In this document: positions 17,262 to 24,384 of the stretch, in pieces
Layout of the letters: each line of letters begins with the position of its first letter
Position numbering within the stretch: the stretch's first letter is position 1
Assembly: GCF_014334015.1 (NCBI RefSeq)
Contig: NZ_CP060488.1
Span: forward strand, 6,034,501 to 6,098,500
DNA length: 64,000 nucleotides
Direction of reading: 5' to 3'
From: Bacteroides sp. M10
Lineage (GTDB): Bacteria > Bacteroidota > Bacteroidia > Bacteroidales > Bacteroidaceae
Translations under genes and position numbers: made by a program
The notes under the pieces: generated by a model
The model's input: only the letters and a program-made list of their open reading frames with translations
Databases searched by the model: none
What the model was told of the DNA's origin: nothing

Positions 17262-17993
17262 ATGGCAACAACAATTCTTTCTGCAGAAAAGGACCCGATG
17301 GGAGCCGCTATTTCTGACTATTTCAACCATCACAGAGCTGATCGTTTGCGGGTATTTTCTTCTCAATTCGAAGAAGATGAAATTCCCGTCAAAGAACTGT
17401 TTCGTAATATACAGTCTATGCCTATACTAGAGCGTACCGCCCTGCAAATGGCTACCGGACGGATTTTGGATGTAGGTGCCGGAAGTGGTTGCCATGCGCT
17501 GGCACTTCAGGAAATGGGAAAAAACGTATGCGCCATTGACATTTCTCCCTTATCTGTCGAAGTAATGAAACAACGCGGAGTGAACGATCCCCGCCTCATC
17601 AACCTTTTTGATGAAACATTTTCCGAAACATTCGATACGATCCTAATGCTCATGAATGGTTCCGGAATTATCGGACGGCTGAATAATATGCCCGTTTTTT
17701 TCCAACGGATGAAACGTATTCTCCGCCCTGGTGGATGCATACTTATGGATTCCAGTGATTTGCGTTATCTTTTTGAAGAGGAAGACGGTAGCATAGTCAT
17801 CGACCTTGCCGGAGATTATTACGGAGAGATTGACTTCCAAATGCAGTATAAAGATGTAGAAGGAGACACATTCGACTGGTTATATGTAGATTTCCAGACT
17901 CTTAGCTTATATGCTTCCGAATGTGGTTTTAAGGCAGAATTGATAAAAGAAGGAAAGCATTACGATTATCTGGTCAAACTTAGCATTGCTTGA
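17262..17993 (+). CDS. Class I SAM-dependent methyltransferase
   Basis: A 243-residue cytoplasmic protein. The SAM-binding motif I is RILDVGAGSGCHALAL (about residues 67-82), followed by the acidic CAIDISPLSV and a motif IV-like TILMLMNGSGIIGR. It is a small-molecule or tRNA/protein methyltransferase of unassigned specificity. It is a single-gene unit: its own promoter precedes it and two stem-loops follow at 18007-18089. Confidence 0.88.
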   Translation: MATTILSAEKDPMGAAISDYFNHHRADRLRVFSSQFEEDEIPVKELFRNIQSMPILERTALQMATGRILDVGAGSGCHALALQEMGKNVCAIDISPLSVEVMKQRGVNDPRLINLFDETFSETFDTILMLMNGSGIIGRLNNMPVFFQRMKRILRPGGCILMDSSDLRYLFEEEDGSIVIDLAGDYYGEIDFQMQYKDVEGDTFDWLYVDFQTLSLYASECGFKAELIKEGKHYDYLVKLSIA

Positions 17994-18006
17994 AAATACA
18001 TCATCA

Positions 18007-18089
18007 TATAGTGACGGTATGCACTCCGGATAGCGTCACTATATAACCAAAATAGTAACGCCATCACATCAGGATAGCGTTACTATTTT
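18007..18089. repeat. Two tandem, related stem-loops (44-nt period)
   Basis: Hairpin 1 pairs TATAGTGACG (18007-18016) with CGTCACTATA (18034-18043). Hairpin 2 pairs AAAATAGTAACG (18049-18060) with CGTTACTATTTT (18078-18089). Both loops are 17 nt and end in GGATAG. The G/A difference in one arm is matched by C/T in the other, so pairing is conserved. They sit between convergent genes and probably end transcription in both directions. Confidence 0.8.
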
Positions 18090-18137
18090 TATATACTCAT
18101 ACCTGTTCCGTTAGAAACATCTGATGAGGGTTTTCTT

Positions 18138-18740
18138 TTATTTTAGCATTTCATTAATTGCCTGCACAAGAGAAGCAAACTCTTCCTCATTATATAAACG
18201 AGTCAGCTTTACAATTTTCCCTTCCTTATCAATCAACACGTTTCTCGTTATTCCGGATTCACGTAATGCATATTTCGCAAAAATATCAGCTCCCGGATCC
18301 AGTCCTAACGGATAAGTGACTCCGGTAGATTTAGCAAAAGCCAGTACTTTGTCAAGCGGTTCGTCACGGTCAATACCAATCAGAGCAAAGTCTGCATTAT
18401 TTTTATGCTTCAACCAAATATCCTTCTCGATAAACGGCATTTCTTTACGGCAAACTCCACACCAGCTTGCAGTGAACTGCAACATGACAACTTTACCACG
18501 AAGGGAAGATAAACTCACTTGTTTCCCATCTGTCAAGGTAATTGTGAAATCCGGAGCCATCTCTCCTACCCGGACAATATATCCTGTACTATCTGCCTGA
18601 ACAGATTTTGCATCCGCAGTTACTTCTACACTATCTGTTGCAACTTCAACATTCGCCGTTCCTTTCTTCTGTCCGGAACAAGCCCATATACCTATGGCTA
18701 AAAGCGCCACACTACATACATTCATAATTTTCATTTTCAT
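18138..18740 (-). CDS. TlpA-family thioredoxin-like lipoprotein
   Basis: The 200-residue product has a lipoprotein signal (MKMKIMNVCSVALLAIGIWAC, Cys21 as lipid site), a short acidic linker and an AhpC/TSA-TlpA domain from about residue 55. The redox centre is WCGVC in FTASWCGVCRKEM, and GITRNVLIDKEGKIV supplies the cis-Pro-region equivalent. It should reduce disulfides or thiols in the periplasm from a membrane anchor. A -7 box (TATATTTG) is 19 nt upstream. The client protein is unknown. Confidence 0.9.
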   Translation of the reverse strand: MKMKIMNVCSVALLAIGIWACSGQKKGTANVEVATDSVEVTADAKSVQADSTGYIVRVGEMAPDFTITLTDGKQVSLSSLRGKVVMLQFTASWCGVCRKEMPFIEKDIWLKHKNNADFALIGIDRDEPLDKVLAFAKSTGVTYPLGLDPGADIFAKYALRESGITRNVLIDKEGKIVKLTRLYNEEEFASLVQAINEMLK

Positions 18741-18759
18741 CTAATCATTGGTAACTTTG

Positions 18760-18767
18760 CAAATATA
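18760..18767 (-). promoter_or_regulatory. -7 element TATATTTG for the TlpA gene
   Basis: The box lies 19 nt upstream of the ATG at 18740. Confidence 0.55.
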
Positions 18768-18808
18768 AAAAAAGTATGTGATGTATTTGCATTTTTAAAA
18801 GAAATTCA

Positions 18809-18816
18809 TACCTTTG
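18809..18816 (+). promoter_or_regulatory. -7 element TACCTTTG for tRNA-Thr
   Basis: The box ends 18 nt before the first base of the tRNA. Confidence 0.6.
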
Positions 18817-18834
18817 CACCCGCAAAAGAAAAAC

Positions 18835-18908
18835 GCCTCTTTAGCTCAGTTGGCCAGAGCACGTGATTTGTAATCTCGGGGTCGTTGGTTCGAATCCGAC
18901 AAGAGGCT
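18835..18908 (+). tRNA. tRNA-Thr (anticodon TGT)
   Basis: The acceptor arms are GCCTCTT (18835-18841) and AAGAGGC (18901-18907) with U73. The D arm is GCTCAGTTGGCCAGAGC; the anticodon loop TTTGTAA gives TGT; the T arm is TTGGTTCGAATCCGA. One mismatch lies in the anticodon stem. CCA is not encoded. Confidence 0.95.
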
Positions 18909-18919
18909 CTCCAGAATAA

Positions 18920-18955
18920 ATGCTGTTTATCACATCAGATAAGCAGCATTTTTTA
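18920..18955 (+). terminator. Terminator after tRNA-Thr
   Basis: A 12-bp stem (18920-18931 with 18938-18949, one G-U pair) is followed by six T residues. Confidence 0.8.
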
Positions 18956-18967
18956 TTAATATCTTCT

Positions 18968-19858
18968 TTAAGATTTTTGCTTACAAAATACTACCATACC
19001 CACAGCCAACAAAATTAAAAGAACTCCAATAGCACTATTCAGGGTAAACAGTTCTTTAAAAACAAAGACACCGATCACAACGGCTGTCAGTGGTTCCATC
19101 GCACCTAAAATAGAAGTCAGTGTAGGTCCCGCATACTTAATTGCCCGTACCAAAGTTATATTGGAAATAGCCGTAGCCGGCAATGCAAGTCCTAAAATAA
19201 TCAGCCATATATAACCGTCTGTCACCAGATGAAGCCCGGAAGTTGCCATAGCTCCTATCAGATAGAGAACAGCTCCCATCCCCATAACATAACACGTCAG
19301 TACAGTGGAATTGATTTGAGCGGCTCGTGTTGTTCGAACCCCAATGATGTATCCTCCGTAAGAAAAGACAGAAATGCAAGCCGCCACCAATCCTACTATT
19401 GTATGACCACTTTTCGCCTCCAACTCTCCCGATGACAGTAAAGCCGCACCAAACAAAGACATTAAAACAGCAAGCATCACCAAAAGAGATTTCTTTTCGT
19501 GAAAGAAAAACATCATTGCCAATGATACGGCCAACGGATACATAAAATGAATAGTCGATGCTACGCCCGTGGCTATATTCTGATAAGCAATGAGCAAACT
19601 GAATGAGGTGGTTGCCCGCAACAAACTTAATAAGAAAACGACTAACAAATCTTTCTTTGCCAGCCGGAAATTACATCCCGAACACCATCCAAACAGTGTC
19701 AATACAATAGCCGCCACTCCCCAACGATAAGAAAGTACCTCGAAAGCCGAAAAACCGGCTAACAACAGAGTTATAGAAAAAAACGGAGCCAGCCCAAAAG
19801 TGGAGGAGGATACCGCCGCATAAAGTATACCTTTAATACGATTCATCGATATATTCAA
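18968..19858 (-). CDS. EamA/DMT-superfamily transporter
   Basis: The 296-residue protein has ten hydrophobic helices in two EamA repeats (about residues 8-145 and 155-290). Features include SYRWGVAAIVLTL in the first half and GALSTS-like LGAMEPLTAVVIGVFVFKE near the end of the second. Family members export amino acids, nucleotides or other metabolites across the inner membrane; the substrate here is not evident. It is convergent with tRNA-Thr. Confidence 0.9.
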   Translation of the reverse strand: MNISMNRIKGILYAAVSSSTFGLAPFFSITLLLAGFSAFEVLSYRWGVAAIVLTLFGWCSGCNFRLAKKDLLVVFLLSLLRATTSFSLLIAYQNIATGVASTIHFMYPLAVSLAMMFFFHEKKSLLVMLAVLMSLFGAALLSSGELEAKSGHTIVGLVAACISVFSYGGYIIGVRTTRAAQINSTVLTCYVMGMGAVLYLIGAMATSGLHLVTDGYIWLIILGLALPATAISNITLVRAIKYAGPTLTSILGAMEPLTAVVIGVFVFKELFTLNSAIGVLLILLAVGMVVFCKQKS

Positions 19859-19886
19859 CTAATTCCAGATATTCACAATGCAAAGA

Positions 19887-21767
19887 TTATAAATATTTCT
19901 TTAATGCCACCATTAATTTCATTTTTTCAATCGGCTTAACCAGATATTCATTACAGCCAGCCTTTATTGCAGCAATCCGGTCAGAATCGAAAGCATGGGC
20001 GGTAAGTGCGACGATAGGCAAGCTAGCATTAAACTTACGTATTTCAGCTGTAGCCTTCAAACCATCCAGTACTGGCATTTTCATATCCATCAACAACAAA
20101 TCGACATGTTGGCTACGCGCTATTTCCACTGCCTTTTGCCCATTCTCTGCATGCAGTAAATCATAATGATCCTTTAGGATAGTAGACACCAGCTGATAAT
20201 TACTTTGTATATCTTCAGCTATGAGAATTGTTTTCCGACCGGCACTCTTCTCCATCACTTCGTCATTCGCACCAAACTCTTCTCCGGAGATATTCTCTTC
20301 TTTCTTCTCTTCTACCATAGAAAGTGTATCGACTTCACAAGGTAAAAATGCCCAAAACAGCGATCCTTCATTGTGTACCGATTCAAAGCCGACTTTACCT
20401 CCCATAGCTTCTGCAATTGCCTTGCAAATGGAAAGTCCAAGTCCGGTACCTTGGGCAAACTCATCAAGTTTCTCAAAACGCTGGAATACTTTTCCTTTTT
20501 TATCATCAGCTATACCAATGCCGGTATCTTTCACATAAAAATAGACGCCTCCATCCTTACATGCATATCCCATTTTAATAGAACCTTTTGAAGTATATTT
20601 GATAGCATTAGTGACATAATTCGTTATAATTTGTGTCACGCGATTACGGTCCAGAGTTACCCGGCAACAGTGATAAGGATTGATTTCAGTTAACACGATA
20701 TCCGGATTCTTCAGGCGCTGCTTCATGGAAGTAAACATGTTTTCAAAATGTTCGGATAAGTCGAACGGTTCGTATTTCAGTTCTACCGAACCGGCTTCCA
20801 GCTTGGATAAATCAAGTATATCATTTATCAGTTTTAGCAATAACTCATTATTACTATTAATAATCTGGATATAGTCCGCCTTTTCTTCTTCTCCGGCATA
20901 AGCCATCAACTCCGAAAAACCTACAATAGCATTCAAGGGAGTACGGATTTCATGACTCATATTCGCCAAGAACGCAGATTTCAATTTATCAGACTGCTCT
21001 GCCTGATGTTTGGCTTCCTGCAATTCCTTAATCATTTTTTCACGCTCCGTTACATCATCCACGCGAATTACAACACCATCCACAAATCCATCTTCAAGAA
21101 CTACGGGAGTGGCAAACACTTCAACGGTATGTGCACTGTCCAACGAAAACTTCATCTGTTCCGTCTGTAATGAAACAAAAGCACGTTGCATCACACAATT
21201 TTCACAGGGAGAAGTACGATTATATGTACTTTTATAGCAAAGTTTACCTTTTTTGTAGGCTTCAAAAGAAAGACTTTTTGAACATAACGAAATATTTTCC
21301 CATTGAACCATATATTCCTTCGTGATGTAGGCCAACCCTGAATTCGTATTGTTAAGAACCAGTTCATTCTGTCGTACCAAAGCGTCCTGTATTTCTTTAT
21401 TCTTTAGTAAGGTCAATTCAGTCTGCTTATAGGAATCGATATTTTGCGTCATACCGAACAGATACTTATAAGGAGCATCGTTCAAAGTTGTGGTTTCAAC
21501 AAGGCCACGCGTTTCCCACCATTGATACACGCCATCTCCTTTAAAGTCAATGCGATATTCCACATCCCATACACCGCTTCCTAGTTCTACCGCCTTTTGC
21601 AAAGTTTCAGCAAACTTTTGTCGGTCATCAGGATGTACGAGAGTCAGATATTTCTCGACCGAATTAATTTCTGATGCCTTTTTCCCATTTTTATCAAAAC
21701 CTTCACCGAAACTCACCCTGTTCTTAGCCGGCTCGAAAAACCAGGTGAAGGCATTCATCGCTTCCAT
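19887..21767 (-). CDS. C-terminal part of a hybrid histidine kinase (PAS-HisKA-HATPase-receiver)
   Basis: From ATG 21767 this reads 626 residues: a PAS domain (FTWFFEPAKNRVSFGEGF), a further PAS-like region with CENCVMQRA, a coiled stretch, HisKA with FLANMSHEIRTPLNAIVGFS, HATPase_c (NYVTNAIKYT, DTGIGIADDKKG, GTGLGLSICKA) and a receiver with phospho-Asp in LLLMDMKMPVLDG and the Lys in EYLVKPIEK. Its frame stays open upstream of the ATG and joins the preceding PAS gene if one T is removed at the AAAA tract 21811-21814 (+ strand). So this is probably one broken hybrid two-component kinase of about 1007 residues. Confidence 0.85.
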   Translation of the reverse strand: MEAMNAFTWFFEPAKNRVSFGEGFDKNGKKASEINSVEKYLTLVHPDDRQKFAETLQKAVELGSGVWDVEYRIDFKGDGVYQWWETRGLVETTTLNDAPYKYLFGMTQNIDSYKQTELTLLKNKEIQDALVRQNELVLNNTNSGLAYITKEYMVQWENISLCSKSLSFEAYKKGKLCYKSTYNRTSPCENCVMQRAFVSLQTEQMKFSLDSAHTVEVFATPVVLEDGFVDGVVIRVDDVTEREKMIKELQEAKHQAEQSDKLKSAFLANMSHEIRTPLNAIVGFSELMAYAGEEEKADYIQIINSNNELLLKLINDILDLSKLEAGSVELKYEPFDLSEHFENMFTSMKQRLKNPDIVLTEINPYHCCRVTLDRNRVTQIITNYVTNAIKYTSKGSIKMGYACKDGGVYFYVKDTGIGIADDKKGKVFQRFEKLDEFAQGTGLGLSICKAIAEAMGGKVGFESVHNEGSLFWAFLPCEVDTLSMVEEKKEENISGEEFGANDEVMEKSAGRKTILIAEDIQSNYQLVSTILKDHYDLLHAENGQKAVEIARSQHVDLLLMDMKMPVLDGLKATAEIRKFNASLPIVALTAHAFDSDRIAAIKAGCNEYLVKPIEKMKLMVALKKYL

Positions 21768-21801
21768 AGTGACAGTTAACAGCTGTGCACGACGCTTCAG
21801 T

Positions 21802-22911
21802 TCATTTTGTAAAACTCTGATCCCAGCGGGTATTTAACAGAAAGCGCTTGCCATCATCTTCAATTATACTTTTGCGAACAATAGTATCATAGCTGCGTCC
21901 ATCCTTCAGTATAATACGTTCCATGCCGAAATAAGGGTTCCCAGTATTGTATACCTCTAAATCTGTCTTCTGAATACGCTCTACTTCTTCTTCACTCAGC
22001 ACATCATAAGTAGTTTTATCTTCGCTGGTACCAAACACGAGCTTACTCTCTTCATTGCAAAAAACATAGCGGAAATCATTCTCTACATCTTTGATATGAA
22101 CAGATAACGGAAGATTATTTAATATATTATAGAAGAACTGCTGCTTTTTCTGCACCTCCGTATTATTCTTTCGGGTACCAACATATTTCAATACCTTCTT
22201 ATTAGAATCAAATTCATAAGGAGCACCGCTTATCGTACAAAATTGCCAGGTTGAGCTATCCGGCAACATAACCCTGCTATCAAAAGAAAAAGAAAAGTCT
22301 TCCCCATTGCTCATTCTTTCCATTACTTCAGTAACCTGACTACGGTCATCCGGATGCAAAGTCTCCAGATATAGTGCCATACTAACTGGCTTAGACTGAT
22401 CGTATCCATTCAGCGGTTCATTATCACTATAAAATAATTTGGCCACTGCATCAAATTCCCAAAACATGATGTTGGCTGCCTTCATAGCAAGCTCCGTTTT
22501 CCGGCGACTTTGACGGAGTACCTCTTCACTTTTCACCGTTTCTGTAATATCTTCAAAGATAAAAATGTAATTAACAAACTTGCCATCATTATCATAAAGA
22601 GGATTACCATTACATTTCAAATAGCAGGTCCGAGTACGCGTAGAGAAAAAGCGTTTATCGGTTCTCTGTTTATCGAAATCATACAAAAAACTCATCTGTA
22701 CCGGAACACAACGACGAACTGCTTCCTTCACCACGTCAGGAACCACAGAATTTTCATTTATGTTGAGTTTATTACCAAGAAGCGTTTGCGAGTCAGCGCC
22801 AAAAATTCGGCAGAAGCTTTCATTGCATCTTACCAGAGTGCCATCGGCTGTGAAGAAACCTATTCCAACAGGAAGTGAATTAAATACAGTTAGTAATTGT
22901 TTGTGTTCCAT
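21802..22911 (-). CDS. N-terminal PAS part of the frameshifted hybrid histidine kinase
   Basis: The 369-residue frame holds three PAS-type sensor modules: about residues 5-120 (FNSLPVGIGFFTADGTLVRCN, YIFIFEDITE), 130-250 (MFWEFDAVAKLFYSDNEPL, LHPDDRSQV) and 255-368 (NNLPLSVHIKDVENDFRYVF). It ends early at RWDQSFTK. Without one T in the GTTTTAC tract the frame would run RWDQSLQNELKRRA directly into the kinase part. A -7 box 50 nt upstream marks this as the true gene start. No membrane segment is seen, so the sensor is cytoplasmic. Confidence 0.82.
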   Translation of the reverse strand: MEHKQLLTVFNSLPVGIGFFTADGTLVRCNESFCRIFGADSQTLLGNKLNINENSVVPDVVKEAVRRCVPVQMSFLYDFDKQRTDKRFFSTRTRTCYLKCNGNPLYDNDGKFVNYIFIFEDITETVKSEEVLRQSRRKTELAMKAANIMFWEFDAVAKLFYSDNEPLNGYDQSKPVSMALYLETLHPDDRSQVTEVMERMSNGEDFSFSFDSRVMLPDSSTWQFCTISGAPYEFDSNKKVLKYVGTRKNNTEVQKKQQFFYNILNNLPLSVHIKDVENDFRYVFCNEESKLVFGTSEDKTTYDVLSEEEVERIQKTDLEVYNTGNPYFGMERIILKDGRSYDTIVRKSIIEDDGKRFLLNTRWDQSFTK

Positions 22912-22961
22912 TTCTTTATCCTTGAATAACTTAGAAATAAATATTTTATCTCCGCACTATG

Positions 22962-22969
22962 CAAATATA
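22962..22969 (-). promoter_or_regulatory. -7 element TATATTTG for the hybrid kinase
   Basis: It lies 50 nt upstream of ATG 22911. Confidence 0.55.
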
Positions 22970-23033
22970 TACACTTTTACGATTATAATATGATTTTATA
23001 GCGAAAATATTATTGCCAGGTTATAACATACAA

Positions 23034-23069
23034 TAAGGGGCTATCCACGATATTGTGAATAACCCCTAT
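23034..23069. terminator. Stem-loop between kinase and repeat-protein genes
   Basis: AGGGG-TAT-CAC pairs with GTG-ATA-CCCCT across two single mismatches and a 6-nt loop. It follows the repeat-protein gene (stop 23112) but has no clear T-run, so it may be only an RNA-stabilising hairpin. Confidence 0.45.
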
Positions 23070-23111
23070 CTCAAATGACATCCCGTATATTATCATTTTA
23101 AAAAGTACATT

Positions 23112-23825
23112 TTAATACTCCTCAATGACTGTATTTCCAAAAATATCCTTTTTAATAATTTTCCCATGACCGTTACCATATTCAATTATTTCGTTTCCAA
23201 AAATATCTTTTTTAATGGTTGTTCTATTCCCCTTATCATCCTCGATAATAGTATTCCCAAAGATATCTTTTGTAATCGTCTTTCTATTCCCTTTGTCATC
23301 GCGAATAATAGTATTTCCCAGAATATCTTTCTCTATAGTTTTTCTATTACCCTTATCGTCCCGGATAATGGTATTTCCTAGAATATCTTCTTCAATAGTC
23401 TTTCTATTGCCTTTATCATCACGAATAATGGTATTTCCTAGAATATCCTTTTCAATAGTCGTTCTATTACCTTTATCATCACGAACAATGAAATTTCCTA
23501 AAATATCCTTTTCAATAGTCGTTCTATTGCCTCTATCATCACGGATAATGATGTTCCCCAAAATATCCTTTTCAATAGTCTTTCTATTGCCTTTATCATC
23601 ACGAATGATGATATTCCCTAAGATATCCTTTTCAATAGTCTTTCTATTACCATTATCATCACGAATAATGATATTACCTAAAATATCCTTTTCAACAGTC
23701 TCTCTCCCTTGGTCAACTCCCGAATACTCATAATTATCTTCAACAAGATTTGCACCATAGCCCTTTATTATATAAGGAGCCAAAATAAACTGGGCAACAA
23801 ACAGGATAAATAAAATCTTTTTCAT
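23112..23825 (-). CDS. Exported protein made of ten 20-residue repeats
   Basis: The 237-residue product has a signal peptide (residues 1-20, MKKILFILFVAQFILAPYII), a short Tyr/Asp/Gly-rich lead and then ten repeats of about 20 residues with consensus TIEKDILGNTIIRDDKGNRK, the last one cut to 14. The pattern of Gly-Asn turns and alternating beta residues suggests a beta-hairpin or solenoid fold at the cell surface or periplasm. The DNA repeats have a 60-bp period; repeats in the middle are near-identical and those toward the C-terminus diverge. I do not recognise the family. Slippage could change the repeat number. Confidence 0.8.
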   Translation of the reverse strand: MKKILFILFVAQFILAPYIIKGYGANLVEDNYEYSGVDQGRETVEKDILGNIIIRDDNGNRKTIEKDILGNIIIRDDKGNRKTIEKDILGNIIIRDDRGNRTTIEKDILGNFIVRDDKGNRTTIEKDILGNTIIRDDKGNRKTIEEDILGNTIIRDDKGNRKTIEKDILGNTIIRDDKGNRKTITKDIFGNTIIEDDKGNRTTIKKDIFGNEIIEYGNGHGKIIKKDIFGNTVIEEY

Positions 23826-23848
23826 GGCGTTTTTCTTTTGGTTTAGAA

Positions 23849-23856
23849 CAAAAGTA
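23849..23856 (-). promoter_or_regulatory. -7 element TACTTTTG for the repeat-protein gene
   Basis: It lies 23 nt upstream of ATG 23825. Confidence 0.55.
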
Positions 23857-23990
23857 ACGCAGGAAAATCAGAATAAATAAGTGAATTCCATAATTGTCAG
23901 TAGGGAAAAACCTAAAATAAAAAGGATTAGCGCATGCAGTAACGGTATATCCATAATATACTACCTAATTGGTCCCCAGAATGGTCCCCC

Positions 23991-24031
23991 AAAAAAGAAA
24001 TTCCTTGAAAGTACTTGACTTTCAAGGAATT
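23991..24031 (-). terminator. Terminator of tRNA-Cys
   Basis: A perfect stem TTCCTTGAAAGT/ACTTTCAAGGAA (24001-24012 with 24018-24029), loop of 5 nt, is followed on the minus strand by TTTCTTTTTT. Just beyond are two TGGTCCCC direct repeats (23970-23989). Confidence 0.8.
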
Positions 24032-24045
24032 CAAAGTGTTACTTG

Positions 24046-24117
24046 AGGTTCCTGGCGGATTCGAACCGCCGTACACGGTTTTGCAGACCGCTGACTAAGC
24101 CACTCATCCAAGGAACC
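24046..24117 (-). tRNA. tRNA-Cys (anticodon GCA)
   Basis: Acceptor arms GGTTCCT and AGGAACC, U73, anticodon stem GCGGT/ACCGT around CTGCAAA, and T arm GGCGGTTCGAATCCGCC. CCA is not encoded. The gene has its own promoter and terminator. Confidence 0.95.
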
Positions 24118-24138
24118 ATTATTTCTCGTTTGCGGTTG

Positions 24139-24146
24139 CAAAGGTA
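24139..24146 (-). promoter_or_regulatory. -7 element TACCTTTG for tRNA-Cys
   Basis: It ends 21 nt before the tRNA 5' end. Confidence 0.6.
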
Positions 24147-24168
24147 GTACAAATTTTGAAACTACCAA

Positions 24169-24384
24169 CTATCCGCAGCAATTTTTCTTTGTACTTTTTT
24201 TCTTTACATCACACTCTCCGCGTTTCTTGTCCATCATATCCTTTAGTTCACAGCCACTTACACAGCTGTCACAAGGATTCTGATTTTCTCGCGTACGACG
24301 AAAAAAACGAAATATTCCATATATGACGCGGGCAATGCAGAGTACAACCAGTACTCCGACTACCCAATCTTGCCAATTATTCAT
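24169..24384 (-). CDS. FeoB-associated Cys-rich membrane protein
   Basis: A 71-residue protein with one N-terminal membrane helix (about residues 7-26, VVGVLVVLCIARVIYGIF) and a Cys-rich tail with CDSC, GCELKDM, a lone Cys and a terminal CC. The start ATG 24384 overlaps the feoB stop in an ATGA, so translation is coupled. This matches the small Cys-rich proteins that accompany feoB in Bacteroidetes and Firmicutes and may help handle Fe(II) or replace FeoC. An upstream in-frame start would only add feoB-overlapping sequence. Confidence 0.85.
   Translation of the reverse strand: MNNWQDWVVGVLVVLCIARVIYGIFRFFRRTRENQNPCDSCVSGCELKDMMDKKRGECDVKKKSTKKNCCG

Noticed and set aside
23112..23733. Plus-strand frame across the repeat gene (23215-23733)
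   Set aside because: It is the mirror of the 60-bp coding repeats; the minus-strand reading has a signal peptide, promoter and sensible protein.
23112..23740. CRISPR or non-coding tandem repeat
   Set aside because: The 60-bp repeats stay in one open reading frame after a signal peptide and vary mainly at synonymous or conservative positions.
23960..23990. att-site remnant next to tRNA-Cys (two TGGTCCCC repeats)
   Set aside because: Only 8-bp repeats, no second tRNA fragment and no integrase nearby; not enough for a claim.
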